From Amaranthus tricolor (Eukaryota > Streptophyta > Magnoliopsida > Caryophyllales > Amaranthaceae), in contig NC_080056.1 in NCBI RefSeq assembly GCF_026212465.1, positions 25,504,239 to 25,568,238 on the forward strand: a stretch of DNA of 64,000 nt, read 5' to 3'. Below the pieces are notes generated by a model that did not search any database, was not told where the DNA came from, and saw only the letters and a list, made by a program, of their open reading frames with translations. A program made the translations under genes and the position numbers. Below, piece after piece: positions 27,501 through 40,262 of this stretch. Every line of letters starts with the position of its first letter. Within the stretch, counting starts at the first letter, position 1.

Positions 27501-27800
27501 TATTATTGTGTTGAAGTGGTAGAATGGAAAAATCATAGTCATATGCTAGAAATTACGTGTTTAGTTGCGATTTTAAGGGTTTTTAAGTGTGTTTGGCGTT
27601 TTGCGCAAAACATAGCTCAAACTTGGTTTGTTTTGCACGGAACTCGCCACACAACACTAATTGGTATATATTATTGTGTTTAAGTGGTTAGAATTAAGTT
27701 GCGATTTTAAAGGTTTTTAAACATTTTTGGCACTTTTGCGTATGAAGTAGCTAAAACTTGGTTTGTTTTGCACGAAACTTGGCACACAACACTATTTGGT
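21566..27800 (+). repeat. Ten-monomer higher-order repeat, ~1.68 kb unit, about four copies
   Basis: The diagnostic variant GTGGTAGAATGG, a monomer lacking one T of the usual GTGGTTAGAATTG, occurs at about 22500, 24151, 25833 and 27516. The steps are 1651, 1682 and 1683 bp. Other private variants repeat at the same spacing, for example GCGATTTCATGCG at about 24539 and 26219 (1680 bp). The first step is shorter in part because a monomer near 22676 has lost about 37 bp. Confidence 0.82.
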
Positions 27801-30800
27801 ATATATTATTGTGTTGAATGGTTAGAATAGAAAATCATACTCATATGCTAGAAATTACTTGTTAAGTTGCGATTTCATGCGTTTTAAAATCTTTTTTGCC
27901 ACTTTCACGCTTAAAGTAGCTCAAACATGGTTTGTTTTGCACGAAACTTGGCACACAACACTATTTGGTATATATTATTGTGTTGAAGTGGTTAGAATTG
28001 AAAATCATAGTCATATGCTAAAAATTATGTGTTTAGTTGGGATTATAAGGGTTTTTTAGCGTTTTTGGTGTTTTGCGTATAAATTAGCCCAAACTTTGTT
28101 TGTTTTGCACGGAAGTTGGCAGACAACACTTTTTGGTATATATTATTTTGTTTAAGTGGTTAGAATTGAAAATCATAGTCAAATGCTAGAAATTACGTGT
28201 TAAGTTGCGATTTTAAGGGTTTTTTTTAGCATTTTCGGCACTTTTGAGCATAAAGTAGCTAAAACTTGGTTTGTTTTGCACGAAACTTTGCACACAACAC
28301 TATTTGGTATATATTATTGTGTTGAAGTGGTTAGAATTGAAAATCATACTCAAATGCTAAAAATTGCTTGTTAAGTTGCGATTTTATGGGTTTTTAAGCG
28401 TTTTTGGCACTTTTGTGCATAAAGTAGCTCAAACTTGGTTAGCTATGCACGAAACTTGGTACACAACACTATTTGGAATGTGTTATTGTGTTGAAGTGGT
28501 TAGAATTGAAAATCATACTCATATGCTAGAAATTACGTGTTAAATTGTGATTTTAAGGGTTTTTAAGCGTTTTTGGCGTTTGTCGCATAAAGTAGCAAAC
28601 TTGGTTTGTTTTGCACGGAACTTGGCACACAAAACTCTTTGGTATATATTATTGTGTTTAAGTGGTTAGAATTGAATATCATAGTCAAATGCTAGAAATT
28701 ACGTGTTAAGTTGTGATTTTAAGGGTTTTTAAGTAATTTTAGCACTTTTGCGCATAAAGTAGCTCAAACTTGGTTTGTTTTGCACGAAACTTGGCACGCA
28801 ACACTGTTTGGTATATATTATTGTGTTGAAGTGGTTAGAATTGAAAATCATACGCATAGGCTAAAAATTACGTGTTAAGTTGCGATTTTGTGGGTTTTTA
28901 AATGTTTTTGGCCTTTTTACGCATAAAGTAGCTCAAACTTGGTTTGTTTTGCACGAAACATGGCACACAACTCTATTTAATATATAATATTGTGTGGAAG
29001 TGGTTAGAATTGAAAATAATAGTCATATGCTAAAACTTACGTGTTAAGTTGCGATTTTATGCGTTTTAAAACGTTTTTGGCACTTTCACGCATAAAATAG
29101 CTCAAACTTGGTTTGTTTTGTACGAAACTTGGCACACAACACTATTTGGTATATATTATTGTGTTGAAGTGGTTAGAATTGAAAATCATAGTCATATGCT
29201 AGAGATTACGAGTTTAGTTTCGATTTTAAGGGTTTTTAAGCGTTTTTGGCGTTTTGCGGATAAAGTATCTCAAACTTGGATAGTTTTGCACGGAACTTGC
29301 CACACAACACTATTTGGTATATATTATTGTGTTTAAGTGGTTAGAATTAAAAATCATAGTCAAATGATAGAAATTACGTGTTAAGTTGCGATTTTAAAGG
29401 TTTTTAAGCATTTTGGCACTTTTGCACATAAAGTTGCTAAAACTTGGTTTGTTTTGCACGAAACTTGGCACACAACACTATTTGGTATATATTATTGTGT
29501 TGAAGTGGTTAGAATTGAAAATCATAGTCATATGCTAGAAATTACGTGTTTAGTGTCGATTTTATGGGTTTTTAAGCGTTTTTGGAACTTTTTTGCATAA
29601 AGTAGCTCAAACTTGGTTAGCTTTTCACGAAACTTGGTACACAACACTATTCGGAATGTATTATTGTGTTGAAGTTGTTAGAATTGAAAATCATACTCAT
29701 ATGCTAGAAATTACGTGTTAAATTGTGATTTTAAGGGTTTTTAAGCGTTTTTGGCGGTTGTCGCATAAAGTAGCAAACTTCTTTTGTTTTGCACAGAACT
29801 TGACACACAAAACTCTTTGGTATATACTATTGTGTTTAAGTGGTTAGAATTTAAAATCATAGTCAAATGCTAGAAATTACGTGTTAAGTTGCGATTTTAA
29901 GGGTTTTTAAGTAATTTTAGCACTTTTGCGCATAAAGTAGCTCAAACTTGGTTTGTTTTGCACGAAACTTGGCACACAACACTATTTAGCATATATTATT
30001 TTGTTGAAGTGGTTAGAATTGAAAATCATACGCATATGCTAAAAATTACGTGTTATGTTGCGATTTTGTGGGTTTTTAAATGTTTTTGGCGTTTTTACGC
30101 ATAAAGTAGCTCAAACTTGGTTTGTTTTGCACGAAACTTGGCACACGACTCTATTTACTATATATTATTGTGTGAAGTGGTTAGAATTTAAAATCATAGT
30201 CATATGCTAGAAATTACGTGTTAAGTTGCGATTTTATGCGTTTTAAAACTTTTTTGGCACTTTCACGCATAAAATAGCTCAAACTTGGTTTGTTTTGCAC
30301 GAAACTTGGCACGCAACACTATTTGGTATATATTATTGTATTGAAGTGGTTAGAATTGAAAATCATAGTCATATGATAGAAATTATGTGTTTAGTTGCAA
30401 TTTTAAGGGTTTTTAAGCGTTTTTGGCGTTTTGCGAATAAAGTAGCTCAAGCTTTGTTTGTTTTGCACGGAACTTGCCACACAACCCTATTTGGTAAATA
30501 TTATTGTGTTTAAGTGGTTAGAATTAAAAATCATAGTCAAATGCTAGAAATTACGTGTTAAGTTGCGATTTTAAGGGTTTTTAAACATTTTTGGCACTTT
30601 TGCGCATAAAGTAGCTAAAACTTGGTTTGTTTTGCACGAAACTTCGCACACAACACTATTTGGTATATATTATTGTGTTGAAGTGGTGAAAATTGAAAAT
30701 CATACTCATATGCTAGAAATTACTTGTTAAGTTGCGATTTTAAGGGTTTTTAAGAGTTTTTGGCGTTTTGCGCATAAAGTAGCTCAAACTTGGTTTGTTT

Positions 30801-33800
30801 TGCACGGAACTTGACACACAACACTATTTGGCATATATTATTGTGTTTAGGAGGTTAGAATTGAAAATCATAGTCAAATGCTAGAAATTACGTGTTAAGT
30901 TTCGATTTTAAGGGTTTTTTAGCATTTTCGGCACTTTTGCGCATAGAGTAGCTAAAACTTTGTTTGTTTTGCACGAAACTTGGCACACAACACTACTTGG
31001 TATATATTATTGTGTTGAAGTAGTTAGAATTGAAAATCATACTCATATGCTAGAAATTACGTGTTAAATTGTGATTTTAAGGGTTTTTAAGCGTTTTTGG
31101 CACTTTTGTGCATAAAGTAGCTCAAACTTGGTTAGCTTTTCACGAAACTTAGCACACAACACTATTTGGAATGTATTATTGGGTTGAAGTGGTTAGAATT
31201 GAAAATCATACTCATATGCTAGAAATTACGTGTTAAATTGTGATTTTAAGGGTTTTTAAGCGTTTTTGGCGTTTGTCGCATAAAGTAGCAAACTTGGTTT
31301 GTTTTGCACTGAACTTGGCACACAAAACTCTTTGGTATATATTATTGTGTTTAGGTGGTTAGAATTGAAAATCATAGTCAAATGCTAGAAATTACTTGTT
31401 AAGCTGCGATTTTAAGGGTTTTTAAGTATTTTTAGCACTTTTGCGCATAAAGTAGCTCAAACTTGGTTTTGTTTGCACGACACTTGGCACGCAACACTAT
31501 TTGGTATATATTATTGTGTGGAAGTGGTTAGAATTAAAAATCATACGCATATGCTAAAAGTTACGTGTTAAGTTGCGATTTTGTGGGTTTTTAAATGTTT
31601 TTGGCGTTTTTACGCATAAAGTAGCTCAAACTTGGTTTGTTTTGCACGAAACTTGGCACACAACTCTATTTAATATATAATATTGTGTGGAAGTGGTTAG
31701 AATTGAAAATCATAGTCATATGCTAGAAATTACGTGTTTAGTTTCGATTTAAAGGGTTTTTATGTGTTTTTGTCGTTTTGCGCATAAAGTAGCTCAAACT
31801 TGGTTTGTTTTGCACGGAACTTGCCACAGAACACTATTTGGTATATATTATTGTGTTTTAGTTGTTAGAATTAAAAATCGTAGTCAAATGCTAGAAATTA
31901 CGTGTTAAGTTGTGATTTTATAGGTTTTTAAGCATTTTTGGCAATTTTGCGCATAAAGTAGATAAAACTTGGTTTGTTTTGCACGAAACTTGGCACACAA
32001 CAGTATTTGGTATGTATTATTGTGTTGAAGTGGTTAGAATTGAAAATCATACTCGTATGCTAGAAATTACGTGTTAAATTGTGATTTTAAGGGTTTTTAA
32101 GCGTTTTTGGCGTTTGTCGCATAAAGTAGCATACTTGGTTTGTTTTGCACGGAACATGGCACACAAAAGTCTTTGGTATATAGTATTGTGTTTAAGTGGT
32201 TAGAATTGAAAATCATAGTCAAATGCTAGAAATTACATGTTAAGTTGCGATTTTAAGGGTTTTTAAGACTTTTTAGCACTTTTGCGCATAAAGTAGCTTA
32301 AACTTGGTTTGTTTTGCACGAAACATGGCAAGAAAAACTATTTGGTATATATTATTGTGTTGAAGTGGTTAGAGTTGAAAATCATACTCATATGCTAGAA
32401 ATTACTTGTTAAGTTGCGATTTTATGGGTTTTTAAGCGTTTTTAGCACTTTTCTGCATAAAGTAGCTCAAACTTGGTTTGTTTTGCACGAAACTTGGCAC
32501 ACAACAGTATTTGGTATGTATTATTGTGTTGAAGTGGTTAGAATTGAAAATGATACTCATATGCTAGAAATTACGTGTTAAATTGCGATTTTAAGAGTTT
32601 TTAAGCGTTTTTGGCGTTTTTCGCATAAAGTAGCAAACTTGGTTTGTTTTGCACGGAACTTGGCACACAAAACTATTTGGTATATATTATTTTGATTAAG
32701 TGGTTAGAATTGAAAATCATAGTCAAATGATAGAAATTACGTGTTAAGTTGCGATTTTATGGGTTTTTAAGTATTTTTGGCGTTTTTGCGCATAAAGTAG
32801 CTCAAACCTTGTTTGTTTTGCACGAAACTAGGCACACAACTCTAATTAATGACTATTATTGTGTAGAAGTGGTTAGAATTGAAAATCATAGTCATATGCT
32901 AGAAATTACGTGTTAAGTGGCGATTTTATGCGTTTTTAAACGTTTTTGGCACTTTCACGCATAAAGTAGCCAAACTTGGTTTGTTTTGCACGAAACTTGG
33001 CACACAACACTATTTGGTATATATTATTGTGTTGAAGTGGTTAGATTTGAAAATCATAGTCATATGCTAGAAATTACGTGTTAAGTTGCGATTTTAAAGG
33101 TTTTTAAGAATTTTTGGCACTTTTGCGCATAAAAGAGCTAAAACTTGGTTTGTTTTGCACGCAAGTTGGCACACAACACTATTTGGTATGTATTATTGTG
33201 TTGAAGTGGTTAGAATTTAAAATCATACTCATATGCTAGAAATTACGTGTTAAATTGCGATTTTAAGAGTTTTTAAGCGTTTTTGGTGTTTTTCGCATAA
33301 AGTAGCAAACTTGGTTTGTTTTGCACGGAACATGGCACACAAAACTATTTGGTATATATTATTTTGTTTAAGTGGTTAGAATTGAAAATCATAGTCAAAT
33401 GCTAGAAATTACGTGTTAAGTTGCGATTTTATGGGTTTTTAAGTGTTTTTGCGCGTAAAGTAGCTCAAACTTGGTTTGTTTTGCACGAAACTAGGCACAC
33501 AATTCTATTTAATGACTATTATTGTGTGGAAGTGGTTAGAATTGAAAATCATTGTCATATGCTAGAAATCATGTGTTAAGTTGCGATTTTATGCGTTTTT
33601 AAACTTTTTTGGCACTTTCACGCATAAAGTAGCCAAACTTGGTTTGTTTTGCATGAAACTTGGCACACAACACTATTTGGTATATATTATTGTGTTGAAG
33701 TGGTTAGAATTGAAAATCATAGTCATATGCTAGAAATTACGTGTTAAGTTGCGATTTTAAAGGTTTTTAAGAATTTTTGGCACTTTTGCGCATAAAATAG

Positions 33801-36379
33801 CTAAAACTTGGTTTGTTTTGCACGAAACTTGGCACACAACACTATTTGGTATATATTATTATGTTGAAGTGGTTATAATTGAAAATCATACTCATATGCT
33901 AGAAATTACGTGTTAAGTTGCGATTTTAAAGGATTTTAAACATTTTTGGCACTTTTGCGTATAAAGTAGCTAAAACTTGGTTTGTTTTGCACGAAACTTG
34001 GCACACAGCACTATTTGGTATATATTTTTGTGTTGAAGTGGTTATAATTTAAAATCATACTCATATACTAGAAATTACGTGTTAAATTGCGATTTTAAGA
34101 GTTTTTAAGCGTTGTTCGCGTTTTTCGCAATAAGTAGCAAACTTGGTTTGTTTTGCACGGAACTTGGCACACAAAACTATTTGGTATTTATTTTTGTGTT
34201 TAAGTGGTTAGAATTTAAAATCATAGACAAATGCTAGAAATTACTGTTAAGTTGCGATTTTAAGGGTTTTTTAGCATTTTCGGCACTATTGCGCATAAAG
34301 TAACCAAAACTTGGTTTGTTTTGCACGAAACTTGGCACACAACACTATTTCGTATATATTATTTTGTTGAAGTGGTTTGAATTGAAAATCATACTCATAT
34401 GCTAGAAATTACTTGTTAAGCTGCGATTTTATGGGTTTTTAAGCGTTTTTTGCACTTTTGTGCATAAAGTTGCTCAAACTTGGTTTGTTTTGCACGAAAC
34501 TTGGCACACAACACTATTTGGTATGTAATATTGTGTTGAAGTGGTTAGAATTGAAAATCATACTCATATGCTATAAATTCCGTGTTAAATTGTGATTTTA
34601 AGAGTTTTTAAGCGTTTTTTGCGTTTTTCGCATAAAGTAGCAAACTTGGTTTGTTTTGCACGGAATATCGCACACAAAAAAATTTGGTATATATTATTGT
34701 GTTTAAGTGGTTCGAATTGAAAATCATAGTCAAATGCTAGAAATTACGTGTTAAGTTGCGATTTTAAGGGTTTTAATGCATTTTAAGCACTTTTGCGCAT
34801 AAAGTAGTTCAAACTTGGTTTGTTTTGCACGAAACTTAGCATGCAACACTATTTGGTATATATTATTGTGTTGAAGTGGTTAGAATTGAAAATCATACTC
34901 ATATGCTAGAAATTACGTGTTTAGTTGTGATTTTAAGGGTTTTTAAGCGTTTTTGGCGTTTTTACGCATAAAGTAGCTCAAACTTGGTTTGTTTTGCACG
35001 AAACTTGGCACACAACTCTATTTAATATATATTATTGTGTGGAAGTGGTTAGAATATAAAATCATAGTCAAATGCTAGAAATTACGTGTTATGTTGCGAT
35101 TTTATGCGTTTTAAAACTTTTTTGGCACTTTCACGCATAAAATAGCTCAAACTTGGTTTGTTTTGCACGAAACTTGGCACACAACACTATTTGGTATATA
35201 TTATTGTATTGAAGTGGTTAGAATTGAAAATCATAGTCATATGCGAGAAATTACGTGTTTACTTGCGATTTTAAGGGTTTTTGAAGCGTTTTTGGCGTTT
35301 TGCGAATAAAGTAGCTCAAACTTTGTTTGTTTTGCACGGAACTTGCCACACAACCCTATTTGGTAAATATTATTGTGTTTAAGTGGTTAGAATTAAAAAT
35401 CATAGTCAAATGCTAGAAATTACGTCTTAAGTTGCGATTTTAAGGGTTTTTAAACATTTTTGGACTTTTGCGCATAAAGTAGCTAAAACTTGGTTTGTTT
35501 TGCACGAAACTTCGCACACAACACTATTTGGTATATATTATTGTGTTGAAGTGGTGAGAATTGAAAATCATACTCATATGCTAGAAATTACTTGTTAAGT
35601 TGCGATTTTAAGGGTTTTTAAGCGTTTTTGGCGTTTTGCACATAAAGTAGCTAAAACTTGGTTTGTTTTGCACGAAACTTGGCACACAACACTACTTGGT
35701 ATATATTATTGTGTTGAAGTAGTTAGAATTGAAAATCATACTCATATGCTAGAAATTACGTGTTAAATTGTCATTTTAAGGGTTTTTAAGCGTTTTTGGC
35801 ACTTTTGTGCATAAAGTAGCTCAAACTTGGTTAGCTTTTCACGAAACTTAGCACACAACACTATTTGGAATGTATTATTGGGTTGAAGTGGTTAGAATTG
35901 AAAATCATACTCATATGCTAGAAATTACGTGTTAAATTGTGATTTTAAGGGTTTTTAAACGTTTTTGGCGTTTGTCGCATAAAGTAGCAAACTTGGTTTG
36001 TTTTGTACTGAACTTGGCACACAAAACTCTTTGGTATATATTATTGTGTTTAGGTGGTTAGAATTGAAAATCATAGTCAAATGCTAGAAATTACGTGTTA
36101 AGCTGCGATTTTTATGGTTTTTAAGTATTTTTAGCACTTTTGCGCATAAAGTAGCTCAAACTTGGTTTGTTTTGCACGAAACTTGGCACGCAACACTATT
36201 TGGGATATATTATCGTGTGGAAGTGGTTAGAATTGAAAATCATACGCATATGCTAAAAGTTACGTGTTAAGTTGCGATTTTGTGGGTTTTTAAATGTTTT
36301 TGGCGTTTTTACGCATAAAGTAGCTCAAACTTGGTTTGTTTTGCGCGAAACTTGGCACACAACTCTATTTAATATATAT

Positions 36380-37600
36380 TATTGCGTGGAAGTGGTTAGA
36401 ATTGAAAATCATAGTCATATGCTAGAAATTACGTGTTAAGCTGCGATTTTATGCGTTTTAAAACTTTTTTGGCACTATCATGCATAAAATAGCTCAAACT
36501 TGGTTTGTTTTGCACGAAACTTGGCACACAACACTATTTGGTATATATTATTATGTTGAAGTGGTTAGAATAGAAAATCATACTCATATGCTAGAAATTA
36601 CGTGTTAAATTGCGATTTTAAGAGTTTTTAAGCGTTTTTTTCGTTTTTCGCATAAAGTAGCAAACTTGGTTTGTTTTGCACCGAACATGGCACACAAAAC
36701 TATTTGGTATATATTATTGTGTTTAAGTGGTTAGAATTGAAAATCATAGTCAAATGCTAGAAATTACGTGTTAAGTTGCGATTTTAAGGGTTTTAAAGCA
36801 TTTTAAGCACTTTTGTGCATAAAGTAGTTCAAACTTGGTTTGTTTTGCACGAAACTTGGCACACAACTCTATTTAATATATATTATTGCGTGGAAGTGGT
36901 TAGAATTGAAAATCATCGTCATATGCTAGAAATTACGTGTTAAGTTGCGATTTTATGCGTTTTAAAACTTTTTTGGCACTTTCATGCATAAAATAGCTCA
37001 AACTTGGTTTGTTTTGCACGAAACTTGGCACACAACACTATTTGGTATATATTATTATGTTGAAGTGGTTAGAATAGAAAATCATACTCATATGCTAGAA
37101 ATTACGTGTTAAATTGCGATTTTAAGAGTTTTTAAGCGTTTTTTTTCGTTTTTCGCATAAAGTAGCAAACTTGGTTTGTTTTGCACCGAACATGGCACAC
37201 AAAACTATTTGGTATATATTATTGTGTTTAAGTGGTTAGAATTGAAAATCATAGTCAAATGCTAGAAATTACGTGTTAAGTTGCGATTTTAAGGGTTTTA
37301 AAGCATTTTAAGCACTTTTGTGCATAAAGTAGTTCAAACTTGGTTTGTTTTGCACGAAACTTGGCACACAACTCTATTTAATATATATTATTGCGTGGAA
37401 GTGGTTAGAATTGAAAATCATCGTCATATGCTAGAAATTACGTGTTAAGTTGCGATTTTATGCGTTTTAAAACTTTTTTGGCACTTTCATGCATAAAATA
37501 GCTCAAACTTGGTTTGTTTTGCACGAAACTTGGCACACAACACTATTTGGTATATATTATTATGTTGAAGTGGTTAGAATTGAAAATCATACTCATATGC
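36380..37600 (+). repeat. Local three-monomer (~505 bp) reiteration
   Basis: The variant TATTATTGCGTGGAAGTGG starts at about 36882 and 37387, and AAAATCATCGTCATATGC follows each copy. Offsets are about 505 bp, three monomers. A related but less exact copy precedes them near 36380. This is a small, recent local amplification within the larger array. Confidence 0.65.
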
Positions 37601-38727
37601 TAGAAATTACGTGTTAAGTTGCGATTTTAAAGGTTTTTAAGAATTTTTGGCACTTTTGCGCATAAAATAGCTAAAACTTGGTTTGTTTTGCACGAAACTT
37701 GGCACACAACACTATTTGGTATATATTATTATGTTGAAGTGGTTATAATTGAAAATCATACTCATATGCTAGAAATTACGTGTTAAGTTGCGATTTTAAA
37801 GGTTTTTAAACATTTTTGGCACTTTTGCGTATAAAGTAGCTAAAACTTAGTTTGTTTTGCACGAAACTTGGCACACAACACTATTTGGTATATATTTTTG
37901 TGTTGAAGTGGTTATAATTTAAAATCATACTCATATACTAGAAATTACGTGTTAAATTGCGATTTTAAGAGTTTTTAAGCGTTTTTCGTGTTTTTCGCAA
38001 TAAGTAGCAAACTTGGTTTGTTTTGCATGGAACTTGGCACACAAAACTATTTGGTATTTATTATTGTGTTTAAGTGGTTAGAATTTAAAATCATAGACAA
38101 ATGCTAGAAATTACTGTTAAGTTGCGATTTTAAGGGTTTTTTTTAGCATTTTCGGCACTATTGCGCATAAAGTAACCAAAACTTGGTTTGTTTTGCACGA
38201 AACTTGGCACACAACACTATTTCGTATATATTATTTTGTTGAAGTGGTTTGAATTGAAAATCATACTCATATGCTAGAAATTACTTGTTAAGCTGCGATT
38301 TTATGGGTTTTTAAGCGTTTTTTGCACTTTTGTGCATAAAGTTGCTCAAACTTGGTTTGTTTTGCACGAAACTTGGCACACAACACTATTTGGTATGTAA
38401 TATTGTGTTGAAGTGGTTAGAATTGAAAATCATACTCATATGCTATAAATTCCGTGTTAAATTGTGATTTTAAGGGTTTTTAAGCGTTTTTTGCGTTTTT
38501 CGCATAATGTAGCAAACTTGGTTTGTTTTGCACGAAACATCGCACACAAAAAAATTTGGTATATATTATTGTGTTTAAGTGGTTAGAATTGAAAATCATA
38601 GTCAAATGCTAGAAATTACGTGTTAAGTTGCGATTTTAAGGGTTTTAATGCATTTTAAGCACTTTTGCGCATAAAGTAGTTCAAACTTGGTTTGTTTTGC
38701 ACGAAACTTAGCATGCAACACTATTTG

Positions 38728-38732
38728 GTATA
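38728..38732. repeat. Target-site duplication, left copy (GTATA)
   Basis: GTATA immediately precedes the retrotransposon terminus TGAAAG at 38733. The identical 5-mer follows the other terminus at 49334. Removing the element and one copy restores an ordinary satellite monomer. Five base pairs is the usual duplication size for Ty1/copia elements. Confidence 0.95.
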
Positions 38733-40251
38733 TGAAAGTTAATAGGAGGTTGAATACTCTCTAGAGGGGGGCGGGGGGTGAATAGAGAGTATGGGCTTTT
38801 AAAAATTTCGGTCAGAATGTTTTCTCAAGAGTTTGAGGGAGTCTGTCAAAACTAGTTTCTGGAACAGTTTTATGCAATTCGTAAACAATAACGTATGTGC
38901 GGAAGATAAACTATAAAGTATAACACACGATATGTTAACGAGGTTCGGTTCTAAACAACCTACTCCCCGCCTATGGGTTCTCTTCCAACCCGTAGGATTT
39001 AAACGCCTTTTATTAATCCGACTTTAATACAATCAAGAAGATCTCACTATCTCCTCTCACCACGTTCTTCCCCTTGAAGAACCGTATTACAAGTCCCTTT
39101 AATAAAAGCAAAATCCCAAATCTCACAATAGAGATTCACAAGTTGAACACTTTAAAAAGTATTCTCAATTAGGCGTATTGATTTTAATCTAACTCTTTTA
39201 AACTCTAAAGTCCTATTACAATTGTAAGAGTTAGACGAATTAAGGATTACAACACTTAGAGAATTTCTCAAAAACTTAAGCCAAGAGAGAAAGAATAAGA
39301 ATAAGAGCGTAGGTATATCCTCAATTCTGAAATGAAGCCTCATATATATAGTGTTACGCCTCAACACCTTTAGCAAAAACAAGAAGGCTCCTTGTCCGTT
39401 AATTTCTGATGACTTGGTCAATCAGCGCCTGTCTCAAGATCTTGAACTATATCTTCAAACTGATGTGTACTGACAGCTAAAATAATTTCGTCATTGTGTG
39501 CTGTAATTTGTCTTTAATATCCAATGCTAAGCTGCCACGTTAGTACTTATACAAGATATTGAACACTTAAGCACAAACCAGAAATCATCAATAATCAAAT
39601 CCAAATTAATTTTTTTTCAAATTAATTTCTATATTTGAGATAGCCGTAAATAGTCATTTCTATTTTTAGTATTAATTCAAATAAAATCATATTAATAGAA
39701 AATACTATTGTTAGCATATTGAATACTTCATCAACAAATATATCCGCGTAGATAATAAGTAAAATTTGTGTACTTAGACTATATTTATTTACCAAATTAA
39801 ATCAATCAAATTTTTAAAAACAATTTTAAATATTCAAACGTTTATTATTGAAACGTGTAATAAACCTTTATCCTTAATTTCGAATAACAGCAAGGACCTT
39901 ATCCTATTAAAATATTTCAAATATAATTTTAAGGAACCTTAACCTATTAAAATATTTCAAATGTTATTACGGAATTAATCAGGTTATGAATATAATAATC
40001 CTTCAAGACTTTGAAACTTATCTCAAGTCTTAAAATCAACTTAAGCTCTTAAATCATAATTCAGCGTTTTAGAACTTAAATGCATATAACACTTATCAAA
40101 CATATAACAAATATGATTTTGGACTTACTTAAACTTTAAGATAATATGTGTTTTGAATTATCATCATTAAATTTAATTCATCTTATCATTATTAAAGAGA
40201 ATTGAGTCTTCAATTTCCCCTTTAACAACATATAAGAGAATTGAGTCTTCA
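38733..40251 (-). repeat. 3' LTR (1519 bp)
   Basis: Reads TGAAAG...CTTCA on the plus strand, so in element orientation it runs from TGAAG to TTTCA with the usual TG/CA ends. It is nearly identical to 47816-49333. Differences seen by eye are one base near 39635 (T here, A there), one near 39767 (T/C), one near 39813 (T/A), and the G-run at about 38766-38778, which is 13 positions with a C here and 12 G there. It contains a near-duplicate of about 20 bp (CCTATTAAAATATTTCAAAT at about 39903 and 39943). A frame of 89 codons inside it occurs in both LTRs, but nothing supports it as a gene. Confidence 0.95.
39009..39014 (-). promoter_or_regulatory. Candidate polyadenylation signal AATAAA in the 3' LTR
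   Basis: AATAAA on the minus strand lies downstream of the LTR TATA box in element orientation, within the part expected to be R/U5. Plant polyadenylation signals are degenerate, so this is only a candidate; no transcript end is known. Confidence 0.35.
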
Positions 40252-40262
40252 ATCTCCCCCTT
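40252..40262 (-). other. Polypurine tract (PPT) next to the 3' LTR
   Basis: In element orientation AAGGGGGAGAT directly abuts the first base of the 3' LTR. This is the expected place and composition for the RNase H-resistant primer of plus-strand DNA synthesis. Three similar tracts lie further upstream in the element. Confidence 0.9.

Larger units (their letters stand above)
21566..38732 (+). repeat. Satellite array B, forward orientation, left of the retrotransposon
   Basis: The same satellite family as array A, read as its complement: monomers contain GCATATGCTAGAAATTACGT variants, GCGATTTTAAGGGTTTTTAA and CAAACTTGGTTTGTTTTGCA. About 100 monomers of roughly 168 bp run without interruption to the retrotransposon. 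Higher-order structure is clear at 21.6-27.8 kb (10-mer unit) and at 34.7-38.7 kb (a ~3.87-kb repeat). The middle part, about 28-34 kb, looks more diverged. The array contains short frames of 60-72 codons that arise from the repeat, and I do not consider them genes. Confidence 0.97.
34750..38732 (+). repeat. ~3.87-kb satellite repeat leading up to the insertion
   Basis: The variant TTTTAATGCATTTTAAGCAC is found at 34771 and again at 38643, an offset of 3872 bp (about 23 monomers). The CGCAATAAGTAGC variant monomers at about 34126 and 37998 share the same spacing. The second copy is cut by the retrotransposon after 38732. The first copy keeps the uninterrupted target sequence at 34856-34860. 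Confidence 0.72.

Noticed and set aside
28000..34000. Possible second mobile element in the more diverged part of array B
   Set aside because: Every segment I read is still a recognisable satellite monomer; there are no unique sequences, terminal repeats or target duplications.
39152..39421. 89-codon frame in the LTR, identical at 48234-48503
   Set aside because: Lies inside the LTR across the TATA box region, has no recognisable domain, and is identical in both copies only because the LTRs are.
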